From positions 114,089,212-114,153,211 of the forward strand of contig OW240918.1 of assembly GCA_933207985.1 (NCBI GenBank): a DNA stretch of 64,000 nt, in the 5' to 3' direction. Below the pieces are notes generated by a model. The model was given only the letters and a program-made list of their open reading frames with translations, searched no databases and was not told where the DNA came from. Position numbers and translations under genes: made by a program. How positions within the stretch are numbered: position 1 is the first letter of the stretch; the number at the start of each line of letters is the position of its first letter. The DNA comes from Pelobates cultripes (taxonomy: Eukaryota > Chordata > Amphibia > Anura > Pelobatidae). This document shows, one piece after another, positions 20,040 through 31,787 of this stretch.

Positions 20040-20570
20040 TAGCAGATAGAAGGGAGGATACATCAACAAGGGTGATGGTCTGTCAGAATGAGGGAAGAGA
20101 GTATAGAGATGAATGTAGTCCAGCTGGAGAAGGAGAGCGAATAATGGCCACATATGAAAGAAGTCTGTTGGAGGAGGGACACTCAGCTTGGGGAAGAGAA
20201 AAATCTGATGAGGCAAGGATTAGAAGATAGGTAATGAAGAAGGAGCGGAAAGGCAAAGCGTAAGGGAGAAGGATGTGCAATGAAGGGGTGACGTCTTGCA
20301 GGACGTAATGGATGGGGTAGGAAGATGGATTGGGAGGATTTGACAAAGGGGGCAATGGAGAAGGAGGGAAACTTGTAATGAGGAGAAGATGAATGTGGGT
20401 GAAAGAGAGGATAGATCAGAGAGCGACATAGCAGACAGGATAATTGTAATGGTGGAAACTGGGAAAATAGGGACCTCTCTCCCCATTCTCCCCTCTCTTT
20501 CCAGCCACTTATCCTACCCATCCTTTCATATTAATAATCCTATCATTTCCACCCATCTTAATTCTCCTAT
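20040..20570 (-). repeat. Dispersed repeat, partly shared with 14563-14661
   Basis: GGGGAAGAGAAAAATCTGATG...TTAGAAGATAGGTAATGAAG and the following GGAAAGGCAAAG...GAGAAGGATG match 14563-14661. On the minus strand it is pyrimidine-rich with overlapping open frames that have no recognisable motif. It may be an old LINE piece. Confidence 0.45.
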
Positions 20571-20982
20571 GTGTTATGCTTAGCTTGGTTGGGGAATCCT
20601 TTCAGGAGAAGAGGGAAACTCTCCATTTTCCTGGGCTTACCTCCAGCAGTTCCAACGACAGCCGCTTATGCTCTGCCCTCTTTTATGATGCGGCAAACGC
20701 GCGCCAACGTCATGACACTGATGACGTTATTGCGGTGCATGTGCGCTGACGTTATGATGCAAATGACATCACAGCCCACCAAAACTTTCACTCTGATGTT
20801 TTGGGGCATGGCTTTAAATGTAAAGGTCCAGCCTATAAAAGGCAGAATCAACCATAGTTCTTTGCCCTGTTGTGTTTCTACTCACAGTTCCCAATAGTGC
20901 TTTGCAGTGTATCTTGTGTTTTGACCTCGGCTTTCTGATTATTCTCATTTCTGTATTCCTAACCCAGCTTTGGTATCTCGCT
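20571..20982 (+). repeat. Possible LTR or promoter-bearing repeat, left part
   Basis: A CpG-containing stretch ending in GCCTATAAAAGGCAG (a TATA-type box at about 20830-20844) and then sequence that continues beyond the hAT insertion at 22053-22330. TGTTATGC at 20573 and CTGTTACA near 22326 could be LTR ends, but no flanking duplication confirms this. Confidence 0.35.
20975..20982. other. 8-bp target duplication, left
   Basis: ATCTCGCT, repeated exactly at 22053-22060 on the other side of the hAT-type element. Confidence 0.9.
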
Positions 20983-22052
20983 GAGGGCCGGCCTTAGGGG
21001 TGTGCGAGCACATGGTCGGTGTCAGGAGAGCTAAAACAGGTACCCGGGTGGAGGATTAATTATTCTTCACCTGGGTCTATAAAAAAAAAAATATATATAT
21101 ATATAATAAATCGCGGCAGAGGGGCGGAGCTTAATGAGCGGCAGGGTGGGGCTTATCGTGAGGCGGAGGCAGTGCTAATAAATACCAGACGCCCCCTGGT
21201 AACTACTGCACAGGAACTGCATCCACTCCCCCTTGCAGCCATAATGGAAAGAGGCAAGTCTGTGTGTATGTGTGTGTGTGTGTGTGTGTGTGACTGTTTG
21301 CCTGTGTGTGTTTGACTGCCTGCCTGTGTGTGTGTGACTGCCTGCCTTTGTGCGACTGTTTGTATGACTGCCTGCCTCTGTGTGTGTGTGACTGCCTGCC
21401 TGTGTGCGACTGTTTGCCTGTTTGTTTGACTGCCTGCCTCTGTGTGTGTGTGTGTGTGACTGCCTGCCTGTGTGTGACTGTTTGCCTGTTTGTGACTGCC
21501 TGCCTCTGTGTGTGACTGCCTGCCTGTGTGTGACTGTTTGCCGGTTTGTTTGACTGCCTGCCTCTGTGTGTGTGTGTGTGACTGTCTGCATGCCTGCCTG
21601 TGTGTGACTGCCTGCCTGTGTGTGTGTGTGTGTGACTGTGTGTGTTACTGCCTGCGTCTGTGCGTGTGACTGTCTACCTGTGTGTGTGTGTGACTTTCTG
21701 CCTGAGTGTGTGACTTTCTGCCTGAGTGTGTGTGACTTTCTGCCTGAGTGTAACTGTAACTGTGTGTGACTCCAATTGTGTGTGTCGCTGTGCCGTTGTG
21801 TGTGCCTATGCCTGTATGTGTGACTATCTGCCTTTAACTGAGTGTTTGCCTATCAGTGTGCGAGAGTGCCTACATGCCTGTAACTGAGCATGTCTGACTG
21901 TCTGCCTGCAACTGAGCATGTCTGACTGTCTGCCTGCAACTGAGCATGCCTGACTGTCTGCCTGTGCGTGTGACTGTATACCGGCAACTTGGTAGGGGGG
22001 ACGCCGTGAAGACTTTTCGCACAGGGCGCCTAATGATCTAAGGCCGGCCCTG
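20983..22052. mobile_element. hAT-type nonautonomous element with TG minisatellite
   Basis: 1070 bases bounded by inverted repeats GAGGGCCGGCCTTAGG (left) and, reverse complemented from the right, CAGGGCCGGCCTTAGA, with an exact 8-bp duplication ATCTCGCT. There is no transposase. About 740 bases of the interior (21255-21990) are a variable TG/CTGCCTGC minisatellite. The left flank inside the element has GGGGCGGAGC-type CpG sequence. Confidence 0.92.
21255..21990. repeat. TGTGTGACTGCCTGCC-type minisatellite
   Basis: Degenerate tandem array of units such as TGTGTGTGACTGCCTGCC and GTGCGACTGTTTGCCTG. Long Cys/Thr-rich frames on both strands are artefacts of the repeat. Confidence 0.93.
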
Positions 22053-22330
22053 ATCTCGCTACTGTGTTTTCTGGTTCCCTTGACTGTTTGTATTCCTCGA
22101 TTCTGTGACTTCTGGCTTCCTTGTCCTTGGCTTGTCCCCGATCTACTGACTGATTTCCTGGACTCTGACCTCTGCCTGCTTTACCGACTATGTTACTCCG
22201 CTGACTTCTGCTTCTCGTCTGACCCTGCCTTTGGATTTCCCCTTGATCTGTACTGTGCTTTTGGTTTTTGCCTCCTTCATGGGCCATCTCCTGCAACTGG
22301 GCTCCAACTCCTGGTAAACTGTTACATAAG
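22053..22330 (+). repeat. Possible LTR or promoter-bearing repeat, right part
   Basis: Continuation of 20571-20982 after the hAT element. Pyrimidine-rich on the plus strand (CTGACTTCTGCTTCTCGTC, CCTGCAACTGGGCTCC). No coding motif. Confidence 0.35.
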
Positions 22331-22345
22331 TCCCCAGGTGACTGT

Positions 22346-22376
22346 TACACACACACACATATACACACACACACAT
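22346..22376. repeat. (CA)n microsatellite
   Basis: Imperfect CA tract interrupted by TATA. Confidence 0.9.
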
Positions 22377-22379
22377 TGT

Positions 22380-23000
22380 ACCCAGTCAGCCAAATACACC
22401 ACACACAGACAGCTACAATACATATAGCCATCCTACTCAAATCACAGTCACCATACACACAGAGCCTTTTAATAAATAGTCACATTATATAACATTAAAG
22501 AATAACAGAGGGAAAGAATTCTCACACCCTAATAAAATGTGCTGTGCATGCCTCAGTTGTGGGTATTACTGAAGCTCGTCTCAGTCTGGGTCTGCGAACA
22601 TGCCTCTGAATTCAAGAATTAGAATTCAAATGTAACTTTTTAGTGAGATCGCTTTTTATTTTGGTGATTGGCTCCAGTATATTGATCGTTAAATGTGCAC
22701 ATCAGACTACATGGCATTTCTTTATATATATTGCATTGGCAAGGGGTAATTTGTGACAATAATAAATAAATACATAATTTACCATTTTAATGAATTTAAT
22801 ATGTTTTTTGCTCAAGGAGATGATAATTAAGCATGCCTCCTCTCCAGGGTTGCCAGCACGACTATGATTGGATTCTGTATGTATTTGCTATAGCATAGAC
22901 CAGGATAATTGACTGTATGAAGGTTCTCCTGCTCTACTTTATGAATTATTGTCATGCCGATCTATGCTGTCAGCATAACTCTTTATTCTCAGACCTGGCC
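22380..23000. other. No gene seen
   Basis: AT-rich non-coding DNA without a clear repeat. Confidence 0.45.
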
Positions 23001-23639
23001 TACTTGTATAACATAGTTGCCAACTGTCCCATTTTTGCCAGGACAGTTCCGGCAAGCTGGGCCATGTGCTTTTATTATTTTTAGAATTCAGGAGAGAGGT
23101 GCTCACTGCTAGGAGATGCAGGGGGCTGTGGAGAGGTGCTGGGGGCTGCATTGAGGCTACATTGGGGTCGGAGGGAGCACTGACAGTCTCCCTTCCGAAT
23201 TCCCAGCAGCTTCTCCGGCACACAGGCTCCTGATCCACCTTGTGTGAACAAGCTCTGCCCCCACAACACAAGCACCACCCACACATGCAAGCCCCGACTC
23301 CTGCCACCAAGCTCCGCCCCACCATTAAGTAGCAGAGCTTGCTGCAGTTGGAAGAGTGGTTCTCAAGGCCAGATAAAAAACCCATTGGGCCTGGTGCAGA
23401 CAATTATGATGGGCCTAATTACAGAAATTTATTGACAGAAAACACTAAAACAGTTATACCTCCCAAGTGTCATGTATCGGATGGAGGTGGTGCTGCAGGG
23501 AAACTCACAGGATATAGCTTTCAGAAAACACATACCCTTTGCTAATCTCTCGCTTTTATCTCTCAAGTAAATCCATACCTTCTAACAGCAGTGTCCGGTA
23601 AAGCTGGACGTTGGTGGGTGGGATAAAAGGATGGGCCAC

Positions 23640-24660
23640 CGACACCTCTGAAACACATACATAACACCCACACTCAGCACCCCTCACACACACTGCACCC
23701 CTTACACACACACACACTGTACCCCTAATGCACATACACTGCACCCGTCACACACATACACACACACACACACACACACATACACACACAGCACCCCCCA
23801 CACACACACACACAGCACCCTTACACACACAAACACACACACTGCACCCCTGACACAAAGCACCCCTCACACACACACACACATCACACCTCACACCTCA
23901 CACAAAAAAATGCACCCCTACACACACACAGTACCCGTCACACACTGCACCCCCCACACACACACAGCACCCTTCACACACTGCACCCCTCACACATACA
24001 CACTGCACCCCTCACACACAGCATCCCTACACACAAACACATACACTGCACCCCTAACTGCAGTCTGTGTGTATTTAGTAGTCTGGGTGTATTCAGCAGT
24101 CTCTCTGTGTGTGTGTATCAAGCAGCCTCTGTGTATAAGGGAGCCTGTGTATATAAAGCAGTCTGTGTGCTTTCAGCAGTCTGTATGTGTGTATTCAGCA
24201 GTCTGTATGTGTGTATTCAGCAGTCTGTTTGTGTGTGTGTGTATTCAGCAGTCTGTTTGTGTGTGTGTGTATATTCAGCAGTCTGTTTGTGTGTATTCAG
24301 CAGTCTGTTTGTGTGTGTGTGTGTGTATTCAGCAGTCTTTATGTATTCATCAGTCTGTGTGTGTATTCAGCAGCCTGTGTGCATTCAGCAGTATGTGTAT
24401 GTATTCAGCATTGTGTGTGTATTCAGCAGCCTGTGTGTTTTTTGTATGTTTATTCAGTGTACTGTGTGTATGTACTCAGCAGTGTATTTTTGTGTACTAT
24501 GCAGTCTGTGTGTGTGTTCAGCAGTCTCTGTGTGTGTGTGTTGTGTGCGTATTCAGTGTACTGTGTGTACACATCACTCTCTGTGTGTATGCAGCAGTCT
24601 GTGTATTCAGTGTACTGTGTGTATGTACTCAGTAGTCTGTATGTGTGTATATCAGTGAGC
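23640..24660 (+). repeat. Paired minisatellites, plus orientation
   Basis: Bases 23640-24060 are repeats of CTGCACCCCTCACACACA type. Bases 24061-24660 are repeats of GTATTCAGCAGTCTGTGTGT type, with TG expansions. The same two arrays occur in the same order, inverted, at 30460-30990, and the second alone at 50110-50240. The long cysteine-rich frames (for example 24107-24658) are caused by the repeat and are not proteins. Confidence 0.9.
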
Positions 24661-24699
24661 TTGTGTGCTTACTGTATACTTTATCAGTAAAGAGAATTG

Positions 24700-26150
24700 C
24701 AGGGAATTGAGATGGGAATTTCAAACTTTAGGACAAATAGTGCAGCTAAATGGGTGAATTTCCCAACTCGGCTACTTTGGCCTTAAGTTTAGAATTACCA
24801 TCTCAATTCCCTGTAATTCTCTCTTCATTGAGTAGACCCTTATAAGTAGGTGGATATTAATTATGTGGGTCGGACATAGTGGGTGGAACAATGCAGCAGT
24901 AGGTGTGGTACATTTTCAAGGTACGGTAGTAATTGATAGCTGTGCTGCAAAGTGTCCCTGGAAAACTTCATTTATATGCTAAGGGTTCTAGAGTTCCGCA
25001 GAAACTGCTACAACTCGACCATTTCATGTATTGCACACAGGAGTGAGAGGATTAGTCATGTTAAGAAAAATGTAGTAAAAGAGACCAGAACCCTCCAGTT
25101 ATCTGCATTCGTAACAGGACCAGGGCCATAAGTCTGACTGTCCTTTCACATTGAAGGGGAACACTGTAACATGTACAGACCAAATGAAACTGCTAATGGA
25201 TTTTTTTCATTTACCTGATCTGTGGTAAGTTCTACCTTTCGGGTTTGCTTAGCAAAAGGTAGCAGAGCGAATAGTGTGCTTAGTCATTGATGGAATCGGT
25301 ATTTTGGTATTTATTAAAATATAACTTGCAATCAAATTCTAATTAGCCAAAATACCTGAATTTACCTCTCAACTAACACATATGAGACAAATTCCAAGAC
25401 GTCTGTTAACTATCAATAGCCCTTTATGAAGTAAACTACACAACTGAATCTGAAATACCATATTAACTTGATTCTAATGAGCTCCTTTATTGTCAAAATA
25501 AAGTTTCCAAAATTTGAAATTGCATTAGATTCGATGGCGCATTAGATTTTAGTATAAATGGAGAAATTTGACATTCGCTGTGGCGGAATATGCATTTTCC
25601 CTTTCATGCACTAATCTAATGTGTCAAAATCCACTGCATTTCATCATTTTTAAAAACCCAAACCTATGCCAGCATAGTGAGAATAAACTTTACTTCCATT
25701 ACATTTCTGAAAAAACAGCAAGACAGAATGTGTACCTAATGTCACAGCAAAATAGATAAAGAATGCAAATATTGCACACTTTGAAGTATATTTACTGAAG
25801 GTCATGCTTGAGGGTACTACCCCTAAATCTCCAGTAAATATTCAGTAAAATGAGCCCAAGTCTGAAAACATTGCTAGCTGATCTCTGCAGGGTTCCTTCT
25901 AAGAATGTGTAGCAATCTTCGTAGTGGCCACACTTTAATTTATTACCGAACATCTGCAGGCTATGGTATTATGAAACTGTATATGATCTTTCTCCACTAA
26001 AATACCGGTATTTCTTCACCCTCTAGATCTTTGTATTTTTAGGATATTTTTAGGGTTTCTAGAGATTTTTTTCATGGTTCACAGGACCTGCTAAAAATCC
26101 CTAATAAACAGGATGCAGGCCCCATCAAATGTAGGGCAAGTGAATGTAGC
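24700..26150. other. No gene seen
   Basis: Repeat-poor AT-rich DNA. One 63-codon frame at 25568-25759 has no recognisable features. Confidence 0.45.
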
Positions 26151-26169
26151 AAATTGGGGGTCTTCAGAA

Positions 26170-26250
26170 CAGTCCATGTGTGACATGACCTATTGTACAG
26201 CGTTACGGAATCTGATGGCACTATATAAATAATAAAATAATAATTATGTG
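26170..26250 (+). repeat. L2 LINE 3' tail fragment
   Basis: TGTACAGCGTTACGGAATCT then GGCACTATATAAATAATA is the L2 3' end (compare the reverse complement at 15090-15135), here on the plus strand. Confidence 0.75.
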
Positions 26251-26389
26251 ATTTTAAAAAAAAGAGTAGTCCTATATGTGTTGTATCTATGCTACATACG
26301 AGAAGCAATATGTAGAGATCTGTATTTAAAAGTAATTTTACATAACATGCACTTTAGTGTTCTGTCTGGCTCAAATAATATTTTTTACA

Positions 26390-27060
26390 AAATATCTGCT
26401 TTACTTTAAAATTGAAAAATAATATCCTCCAATATTAGAATTCCAGCAGGCATTTCTTTCAATATTAATTTTGCTCTTCATCCAACCTGTATTCCGCATT
26501 GAAAGGGGAAGCTTGATTATTCTCATTTTTCTTAAAACGCTTCATTTACTCTTTCATTAAATATTAAATAGGGTTAATGCCTTTGTGGCTCATCAATTGT
26601 CTTTGAACTCCAGTGTCCTGTACTGTTGACATTTATAATTATCCATTCTTTAATTCAGTGGCATATGGACTTTAACCCAAAGAAAATGATCCATTTGCCA
26701 TTGATTATGTGGATTTCACAGTTAGCTGCTATTTTTTGAAAAGCAGATTGCATTCTAATTGTTACATGCTTTTGTTTAGATTAAGAGCATCTTGGGGCTT
26801 CGGGATGGATTGTGGGTAATGTGTCTACCATTCTATCAAATTAACTGTGGTTTGCATTTGTGAAAAGCAAAATAAAACACTGAATATGAGAAGGAAACAT
26901 GAAAAATGAGCTGTTTTATCGCTTTTGGGAAATTCTGGTAAATATTTGAAACATAATGTAGCAAATAACAGCAGTTATGGAGTTATTTTAGTGAATGTTT
27001 CACAGTTTAGAGCTGCTGTTATGAAAGTAAAATAACTTTTAGTGAGATTTTCTATTTATT
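26390..27060. other. Candidate conserved noncoding DNA
   Basis: About 670 bases with no repeats, balanced AT-rich composition and several homeodomain-like and TTTATAAT/TTGATTAT-type motifs. It has the look of vertebrate conserved noncoding sequence, but no alignment was possible. Confidence 0.3.
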
Positions 27061-27094
27061 TAAAGGGGAATGGTCACTTCCCAGAATATTTAAT

Positions 27095-27155
27095 ATTATT
27101 ATCATTTTATTATTTATGTAGCTCCATCAAATTCCGTAGCGCTGTGATTTATGTT
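27095..27155 (-). repeat. L2 LINE 3' tail fragment
   Basis: TATTATTATC...TTTATGTAGCTCCATCAAATTCCGTAGCGCT matches the L2 tail at 15075-15130 in the same orientation. Confidence 0.75.
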
Positions 27156-27171
27156 TACTTATTTCCAATAG

Positions 27172-27360
27172 TTAAAGGGACACTATAGGGAACAAGACCA
27201 CTTCATCTCATAGGAGTCGTCTGGGTGCAGTATCCCTTTTCCCTTAATTAACCCTGCAATGTAAAATATTGCAGTTTTAGAGAATGTTTACATTGCAGTG
27301 TTAAGACTGCCTCTGGTAGTTGTCTACCAGTCAGCCATTAGAGGTGCTTCCTGCAGTTTC
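27172..27360 (-). mobile_element. TTAA MITE, truncated copy
   Basis: Starts TTAAAGGGACACTATAGGG and continues AAGACCACTTCA. This is the reverse complement of the right end of the complete copy at 27736-28256, including CTACCAGTCAGCCATTAGAGG-like words. The other half is missing. Confidence 0.75.
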
Positions 27361-27731
27361 AGTTTGCAGTTGGGAGGTGTTGAAAATCATAATAAATTGT
27401 AGAAATTCCCACCACTTTTTCTGTCCTTTACACCTGGCATTCAGCATGAAGAAACCATGCGATAACATGAGAAATGAAACAATGTTTATATTTCTCTTCA
27501 TTTGGAATATTTTCCATAGAACACTCAATGCCTTTTTTAATCAGTTGTTGCATACCATTAATGTTTTATGTTTCCTGTCATTCTAACTGCTCTTTACTGA
27601 CAGCACAATGGCTGACCATCTTTACTACTGGGACGTTACTGGGTGCTGAAATTTAAGGCCCTAATTTATCACCTTATGAAGGAATACAGCCTCATGGGAC
27701 CATAGAGCTTTTTGAGCCATACATCTCACCC
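27361..27731. other. No gene seen
   Basis: AT-rich spacer between the two MITE copies. A frame at 27320-27586 spans the MITE boundary and is not supported. Confidence 0.4.
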
Positions 27732-27735
27732 TTAA

Positions 27736-28256
27736 AGAAATACTATAGTGCCAGGAATACCAAGTTGTATTCCTGGCACTATCGCTCCTCCTGCCTCCCC
27801 CCTCCCTTGCGACTTCTCCATACCGGTAAATAAAAGGGTTAAAAAATCCTTTATTTACTTACCTGATTCCAGTGCCGAATTCCCTTGAAACTCTCCTCCG
27901 TCCTGCGATGAGTGGGTTCTAACGTGCGTGGGCGGCAAATGCTGTGCGCGCATTAGACCTCCCCATAGGAAAGCATTGAATCAATGCTTTCCTATGGGAA
28001 AAAATGGACACTGGAGGTCCTAATGCAGAGAGTGAGGACATGCAGCATCAGACACTGGACCAAAGGTCCGTTTCAAACCAGGAAGCGCTCTAGTGGCTGT
28101 TTAGTAGACAACCACTAGAGGCTGACTTAGTACTGCAATGTAAACATTGTTTCTCTGGAACTGCAATGTTTAACATTGCAGCACTAAGGGCAATAGGAAC
28201 ACTGCATCCAGACCACTTCAATGAGCTGAAGTAGTCTGGGTGCCTACAGAGTCCCT
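27736..28256. mobile_element. TTAA MITE, complete copy
   Basis: 521 bases between TTAA at 27732-27735 and 28257-28260. The ends AGAAATACTATAGTGCC and, reverse complemented, AGGGACTCTGTAGGCACC are imperfect inverted repeats. It contains hairpins: CCAGGAATACC/GTATTCCTGG near the left end, a near-perfect palindrome at 27962-27998 and paired words around GACCACTTCA near the right end. It is nonautonomous. Confidence 0.85.
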
Positions 28257-28659
28257 TTAAGACTCCTTCTTCAAAAAAATATCATCTTCGTACTTATCTT
28301 TTCCATAAATCTTTATTTATTTAAGCAGTGTATTTACTTTATAAAGGATTACGGCAAGGAGCAATTCAAACACGAAAATGCAACACAGTATCAAATAGTA
28401 TCTATAACAATACCCATAAAGTAAATTCCTAAAGTTTCAGTGTATACCTTCCAACATATTTGTGATGACAGCGGTGATTAACATAATTTAAAATCCTCTG
28501 CATCAGCTAATGGTGACACTTCTTTTTTCCCCCCTTCCTTTCCTTTTCTCTCTCTATCTTCTTCTTAATTCCACTCTTCCTAACTCGATCCTCTCTCCAC
28601 TCCCTACCTCCACCTTTAGTACTTATCAAATTCTCGACATTTAGGGAATGATATATTTT

Positions 28660-28880
28660 TCCACACCATTATTATTATTATTATTATTATCATCATTTTT
28701 TTTTTTGCCATTTATATAGCTCTAGTTTACTCCACAGCTCTTTATAATAAGTGAGACAATTAGAAAATGTCGCTGAACCAATACTTTAATGAGGACCCTG
28801 TTCAAAAACACTTACAGTCTAGAGGAGGTGGGTATAAAGCCAATAAGAAGAGCATCAAGAGGGATAGAAAACGATTGTCA
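28660..28880 (-). mobile_element. L2 LINE 3' part, first segment
   Basis: (ATT)n tail at 28671-28690, then the L2 3' end TTTATATAGCTC...CCACAGCTCTTTATAAT, GAGGACCCTGTTCAAAAACA and ACTTACAGTCTAGAGGAGG, as in 15068-15250. Confidence 0.85.
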
Positions 28881-29290
28881 GGGCTTACCTGAGTTGGGAG
28901 TCCAGCAGGCAGAGATATATGCCCACCCTTGCAAGTAAACACAGTCCGAGGTGTTCAGGTAAGAATTCACCTGGCCTGTGAGTCGGTGCATGGGGACCGT
29001 GCAGGGTAATTCTCCATGTCGCAGCACAGGGATGGATAAAGCAGGAGAATCGTCATGGGAAGCCAAAGGTCAAAGGATGCCAGAAATCAGAATTAACGAA
29101 ACAACAAGCCGGGGTCAAGAGATACACTGGATAACAGGAGGCAGCAAACCGATAACCAGAGTCAAGGAACTGACACTGCCTTCTGGGAGAGGCAGTGTTT
29201 TCTACCTGGCTAATGAGACTATCCACAACAGGTGTACCAGGAGTAATTCCAATTAATGTCCAGCCCCCAGTGCAAGAAAGCAAGAACCGA
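28881..29290. mobile_element. Insertion inside L2 copy, unidentified
   Basis: About 410 bases absent from the L2 at 15240-15370. It begins TGTCAGGGCTTACCTGAG, which could be an LTR start, but the right end and a duplication could not be fixed. Frames within it show no known motif. Confidence 0.4.
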
Positions 29291-29540
29291 ATGTGGTTCA
29301 GAGGTTTGTGAGACCCTAAGTTTTTCTGAAGAGATGGGTTTTGAGGGACCTCTTAAAGGATTGAAGGCTAGGGGAGAGTCTGATTGGGGAAGGCAGGTTG
29401 TTCCAAAGAAAAGGAGCTGCCTGCGAGAAGTCCAGCAATCACAAGTTATCAGTATGGGTGCGAGCAGCGGACAGGAGAAGGACACTGGCATATCTATGAA
29501 TTAGTGAAGAAAGATAACAGGGGCCAGAACAGTACACAGA
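29291..29540 (-). mobile_element. L2 LINE 3' part, second segment
   Basis: Resumes the L2 sequence: GAAGAGATGGGTTTTGAGGG, CTTAAAGGATTGAAGG, GAGAGTCTGATTGGGG and GGGTGCGAGCAGCGGACAGG match 15390-15560 in order. Confidence 0.85.
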
Positions 29541-30309
29541 TCATGATTTATAAATGTCCTTTGATTTCTACGTTTCTGATTTATATCATCATGCATTTCT
29601 AACCTAATCTGAGTGGACTATATCTCATGAAAATTGTATTATTATTGAAATATCTCTATCATCCTATCTGTACAAAATAATAGTGTTAATATATCAATCA
29701 ATAAACAGAACTTGGTTAGCTGGATAATGCAAGAGGGTAGCAGAAATGCTAGAAAACACTGTGTATCTGGGAGGCAAAGCATCTATCTCACTTTCTATGA
29801 GCTGGGTTGATCCCAGTTGACTGCTGACTCTGAAAAGTATAAATCTGTTTGCTGACTGAAATGAGACAACTCTTATCATATAAGCAATGCTTTACTTTGT
29901 TTTGCCAATATTAGTTTAATCTTCTAACATTTATTTGACTTTGCAAAACAAATAAAATGTAGTCCATAAATATACTCAGTTTCCTTGACCTTTGCTCCAA
30001 TGTTGGCCTTTGCTGGAGTCAAATTATGGTCAAATTTATCTATTCAGATACTCTTCACAAATCTCTTCAGACAGATTGCAGATGATAGACCGCCTCTCTT
30101 CTCCTACACAGCTTATAAACATAAATATATCATGCTAAGGGAATGACTGACAAAGGGTGTGGAGGCTTTTGCTACAGCAATAGCGACAGGGCTTATAGGC
30201 AACAGTCTCACAGCACCATTCTTTTTCATATATGGTAACTGGAGGTGAATTGGAATTTATCTTGGCACAGTAATGGAATGTTAAGGCAGCAGGCCAAAAC
30301 TGAGCAGGC
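29541..30309. other. No gene seen
   Basis: AT-rich non-coding DNA. Confidence 0.45.
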
Positions 30310-31200
30310 CATAGGCTAGCCAGGGCCATCTTTGTAGCATTATATGCCCCTGGGCAAAGCAGTGCACTGGGTCCCTGCCTGCACAACCACTGTAATAAAA
30401 ATGTAAATTATTGATAAAATTAAGCTTATATATATTGAAATACAATACATACAATACATACACAAAGACTGCTGAACACATTCACAGACTGCTGGAAACA
30501 CACACAGACTGACTGCTCAGTAGACACATACATACCGAATACATACAAATACATACACAGACTCCCAAACAAACACACACACAAACACACACACACACAC
30601 ACACACAGACTGCTAAGTACACATATACAGACTGCAGAGTACACATACACAGACTGCTGAATACACACACATACTGCTGAAAACACACACACAGACTGCT
30701 GAACACACACACACACACACACTCTGCTGAATACACACACAGATACTGCTAACTACCCATAGACTGCTGAATACACACAGATAGACTACAGTAAGGGGTG
30801 CAGTGTGTAGGGGTACAGTGCGTGTGGGAAAGGGTGAAGGATCTGTGTGTGTGTGTGAGGGGTGCTGTTTGTGTGTGAGGCGTGCAGTTTGTGTGTGAGG
30901 GGTGCAGAGTCTGAGAAGTACTGTGTGTCAGGAGTGTGTAAGATTGCACAGTGTGTGTGTGTGGGGTGCAGTAGGTGAAGGGTACTGTGTAAGTAAGCAG
31001 TGATTTTAGCCTGCAGCTCCTCCGGCTGCTGGCTGTCTTTACTTTTCTTGCGAGGTGAGCACTGGGTCAGAACATTGCCATGGTAACGTGGGGCAACACT
31101 TCGACCTGCCTGCTCATGGGAGGAATGATCTACTGACTGCCTCCCTGGTACTCCCTCCTTCTCAACTAGCAAAGTGCCTTTTGGCCCGAGAAGGCAGCTA
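30310..31200 (-). mobile_element. hAT-like nonautonomous element with paired minisatellites
   Basis: The left edge CCAGGGCCATCTTTGTAGC resembles hAT-type ends (compare the reverse complement at 51046-51059). AAATTAAGCTTATATATATTG then leads into arrays of CACACAGACTGCTGAATA (30460-30780) and TGTGTGTGAGGGGTGCAG (30790-30990). A CpG-rich block follows, including CATGGTAACGTGGGGCAACA. The right end and target duplication are not resolved. Confidence 0.5.
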
Positions 31201-31787
31201 GCAAGGCTGGTACTGCATGGGCTGGCATGGAAGATGAATGGACCCTCTCCTGGTCATAGGCTGACTTCTAGCATGCTTAGCTTTCAAAGTACTAATAGTG
31301 CCCAACCACATACAACTTATAGTATACAGGTTTAGTCCCCTGACATTTATTATTCTACTAGTACCTCAAAAGTATAGTACCAGGGGTATCCCAAGTTAAA
31401 AGTAAATATGTACCACTTTCTAATATTTGCAAGCACGAAGGAGTATCTTCTCTAATACTTTCTTTTAAAACAAATTACTTATAACATAAAATGATTAATC
31501 TTCACCAAATTTCATTAAATATCCATACATCTAATAATAACAAAAATAATACTCACCCTAAACTTAAAATCCATTGCGATAAAAAATAAAAATAAAATAT
31601 GGTTGGCCTGAAATGAACTGTCCAGCTTTAACGCTGAGGGGGATTGAATTTTGTGTTTTTTTCTCAGCAATCAAATTGCTCTATTCATTTCCCCTACAGT
31701 CAACGGTGCCATTCCCTGCCCATTTTTAAAATTAATTTATTTTTCTTTTCCTGCTGCACCTTAATTACTTTTCTGCCAACAGAATGC
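31201..31787. other. No gene seen
   Basis: AT-rich non-coding DNA. Confidence 0.4.

Noticed and set aside
21175..21591. 138-codon Thr/His/Gln-rich minus frame
   Set aside because: Antisense reading of the TG/CTGCC array inside the hAT-type element 20983-22052.
20571..22330. A complete LTR split by the hAT element
   Set aside because: TG and CA ends and a TATA-like box are present, but no flanking duplication or second LTR was found. Reported only at low confidence.
24061..24660. Regular repeats resembling a CRISPR array
   Set aside because: Units are contiguous and degenerate with no unique spacers, and the DNA is clearly eukaryotic.
24107..24690. Overlapping long Cys/Val-rich open frames
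   Set aside because: They read through a GTATTCAGCAGTCTGTGTGT minisatellite in all three frames. Period-related amino acid repeats and no start or composition signal.
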